In this document: in pieces, positions 62,629-64,000 of the stretch
Position numbering within the stretch: the stretch's first letter is position 1
Layout of the letters: every line of letters starts with the position of its first letter
Assembly (NCBI GenBank): GCA_902615625.1
Contig: CACMPM010000001.1
Coordinates: 126,169-190,168, forward strand
DNA length: 64,000 nt
Reading direction: 5' to 3'
Source of the DNA: an uncultured Alphaproteobacteria bacterium
GTDB lineage: Bacteria; Pseudomonadota; Alphaproteobacteria; HIMB59; GCA-002718135
Translations under genes and position numbers: made by a program
The notes under the pieces: model-generated
The model's database searches: none
Told to the model about the DNA's origin: nothing
The model's input: only the letters and a program-made list of their open reading frames with translations

Positions 62629-64000
62629 TTAATTTGATTCATTATCCTTTGGTGAAATATAATCTACTAAAGGAATCTCGTCTACAAGCTTTAAATCATT
62701 CCAAGCTGCAAATTCTAATAATTCTTTACTATAATCTCCTTGACCCACAGCATAATGATGTTCATGTCCAATAATATTTAGAGTATTTATCAGGTTTTCT
62801 GCCGAAATATGAGATCTGTTTAATTTTGTTTCTTTAAACCATCCTCTTGTTCCATCAAAACCTTTATTATTATGTTCAAAAATTTCTGAATTTATAATTA
62901 ATATTCTTTCAGCATTATTTCCTAAGTATGTTGTTGTAGATTTTTGAGCTTTAAATACTTGATCTCCAGCAACGCCATATTTTTTATCTGTTTTTCTTCC
63001 TAACGTACTATGATCAACCCATTTTATTCCATCTTCATTCGCAAAATGTCTTGGCGACACTCCGCAGTGCCACATTAATACGGCATCAGCTTTAGTATCA
63101 AATGTTGCAAGATCTAAAAGTGTAGATGATTTATCACTACTTGATATGTAATTTAATAATAGCATGCTTAATGAACCTTGAACATCTCCTTCACAAGATA
63201 CCGCAATACCATCTTCGCTACCGATCCAACCATATGCCATGCAAGGAGCAATTCCATATAATTCTTGAAATTGAGACCAACATTGGACTGCCATAGAGTC
63301 CCAGTCATTTTCATGCCTCATTTTTTTTAATGCAAAATATACTCTTGTTACTTTATTAAATGATTCTTCATCTGATACTGAGATTGAAGATGCAGCATTT
63401 TTTATTTTTTTTATTTCTTGATCAATTAATGATTGATCAAAACTTTTTGCTAAAGAAATTAATTCTTTAATTGTTGTTTCTTCAATTGTTGATCCAATAT
63501 TTTGTTTTATTTTTTTATTATCGACAATCATATTGTCAAAACCTGGAGATATACCACCAACTAATCCTATTTTTGATTGTTTAATTTTTTTATCTGCTAC
63601 CAATGATCTTAAAGTAATCAAAAACTTGTTTTTAAATTCATCAGTATCACCATAATTATAAAACCATTTAGTTTTAATTTTTTTTTCATGAAGTATTTTT
63701 TTAATTATTCCTAAATAATGACTTACTGAAACTAAAGAGTGTAATTTTACATCACCTTCTTTTTCAAGATCTGGAACTGCCCATAAACCCATCTTATTTG
63801 TAATATTACAAAGAGGGTATAATTGTTCTCCTGAACTGCATGAACTTGTTTGTAATATTAAAAAATCAATTTTGTTTTTAAAAAAAAATTTTTCTGCCTC
63901 CACTGAGTCCTCTTTAGAAAATATAGTTTTATGGAAACAAATTAATTTAGCGTCATATTCTGCAATGATTTTTTTTAGATGATTTTCGGATTTTATTCTT
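62629..64000 (-). CDS. L-fucose/L-arabinose isomerase-family protein, N-terminus cut by window edge
   Basis: At least 457 codons are visible and the frame stays open to base 64000 on the minus strand, so the true start lies outside; a GTG at 63903 is internal. The C-terminal domain shows SCEGDVQGSLSMLLLNYIS, ADAVLMWHCGVSPRH and EHHYAVGQGDY, typical of the L-fucose isomerase / L-arabinose isomerase superfamily, with Glu and His as metal ligands. First gene of the transporter and GH51 operon as seen. It probably isomerises the released aldose to a ketose; arabinose fits the GH51 enzyme, but the family also includes fucose isomerases. Confidence 0.78.
   Translation of the reverse strand, partial: RIKSENHLKKIIAEYDAKLICFHKTIFSKEDSVEAEKFFFKNKIDFLILQTSSCSSGEQLYPLCNITNKMGLWAVPDLEKEGDVKLHSLVSVSHYLGIIKKILHEKKIKTKWFYNYGDTDEFKNKFLITLRSLVADKKIKQSKIGLVGGISPGFDNMIVDNKKIKQNIGSTIEETTIKELISLAKSFDQSLIDQEIKKIKNAASSISVSDEESFNKVTRVYFALKKMRHENDWDSMAVQCWSQFQELYGIAPCMAYGWIGSEDGIAVSCEGDVQGSLSMLLLNYISSSDKSSTLLDLATFDTKADAVLMWHCGVSPRHFANEDGIKWVDHSTLGRKTDKKYGVAGDQVFKAQKSTTTYLGNNAERILIINSEIFEHNNKGFDGTRGWFKETKLNRSHISAENLINTLNIIGHEHHYAVGQGDYSKELLEFAAWNDLKLVDEIPLVDYISPKDNESN

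Noticed and set aside
1-64000. CRISPR arrays, insertion sequences, prophage genes
   Set aside because: No repeat-spacer pattern, transposase, integrase or phage structural gene was seen on either strand.

Overview
The window looks like a piece of chromosome from a streamlined, AT-rich (roughly 30 % GC by eye) marine alphaproteobacterium of the SAR11 / HIMB59 (AEGEAN-169) kind. This is inferred from the base composition, very short spacers, many 1-20 bp gene overlaps, abutting or overlapping convergent genes, the conserved alphaproteobacterial blocks pcm-tolC-DUF2497-valS and argS-SPOR-scpA-scpB / tatABC-serS-pcm, and an alphaproteobacterial GAAC-N7-GAAC SOS box before umuDC. No insertion sequence, prophage or CRISPR array was found.

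Layout. 1-7.2 kb: tail of a GFA-family gene, then one tight operon joining inositol-type genes (iolC, iolB, a class II IolJ-like aldolase) to methylthioadenosine salvage (mtnP, mtnA), a fused class II aldolase / short-chain dehydrogenase and a cupin. 7.2-9.1 kb: tauE/safE-type permease and metC on the other strand. 9.3-13.4 kb: general amino-acid ABC transporter aapJQMP with a strong terminator after aapJ. 13.4-17.2 kb: alaX, umuDC and an MFS permease. 17.2-17.4 kb: tRNA-Asn and tRNA-Cys. 17.5-30.1 kb: housekeeping genes (pcm-like, tolC, popZ-like, valS, ilvD, xthA, erpA, dgt, argS, SPOR-like, scpAB).

30.2-37.9 kb is a sugar island lying between scpB and tatA, which are normally close neighbours. 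It holds a TIM-barrel epimerase-like enzyme, an RbsBAC-type sugar transporter, a Gfo/Idh/MocA dehydrogenase resembling levoglucosan dehydrogenase, a small wHTH regulator and a GH32-like protein without the usual nucleophile Asp. 38-47 kb: tatABC, serS, pcm, MATE, rlmJ, cspA, a chain of small overlapping genes (membrane protein, EF-hand protein, DjlA-like, threonine dehydratase) and anmK, followed by an unassigned structured RNA with its own terminator. 47.2-56.5 kb: a deaminase, a tandem glycine riboswitch with gcvTHP, rseP, a MazG-like protein and cysE-cysK-metB. 56.6-64 kb: a second sugar locus made of an intracellular GH51 arabinofuranosidase, a YnjBCD-like ABC transporter and an L-fucose/L-arabinose isomerase-family gene cut by the right edge.

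How it fits together. The cell appears to be a heterotroph that takes up amino acids and sugars through ABC transporters, makes its own cysteine, feeds glycine into C1 metabolism, and recycles the 5-deoxy or 5-methylthio sugars left from S-adenosylmethionine. The most interesting systems are (i) the iol + mtnPA + aldolase-SDR fusion operon, a possible DHAP-shunt variant in which one polypeptide cleaves the sugar phosphate and converts the aldehyde; (ii) the LgdA-like oxidation/elimination island with its nucleophile-less GH32 protein; (iii) a YnjBCD-type transporter tied to arabinoside metabolism; and (iv) the structured RNA near 47.06-47.18 kb.
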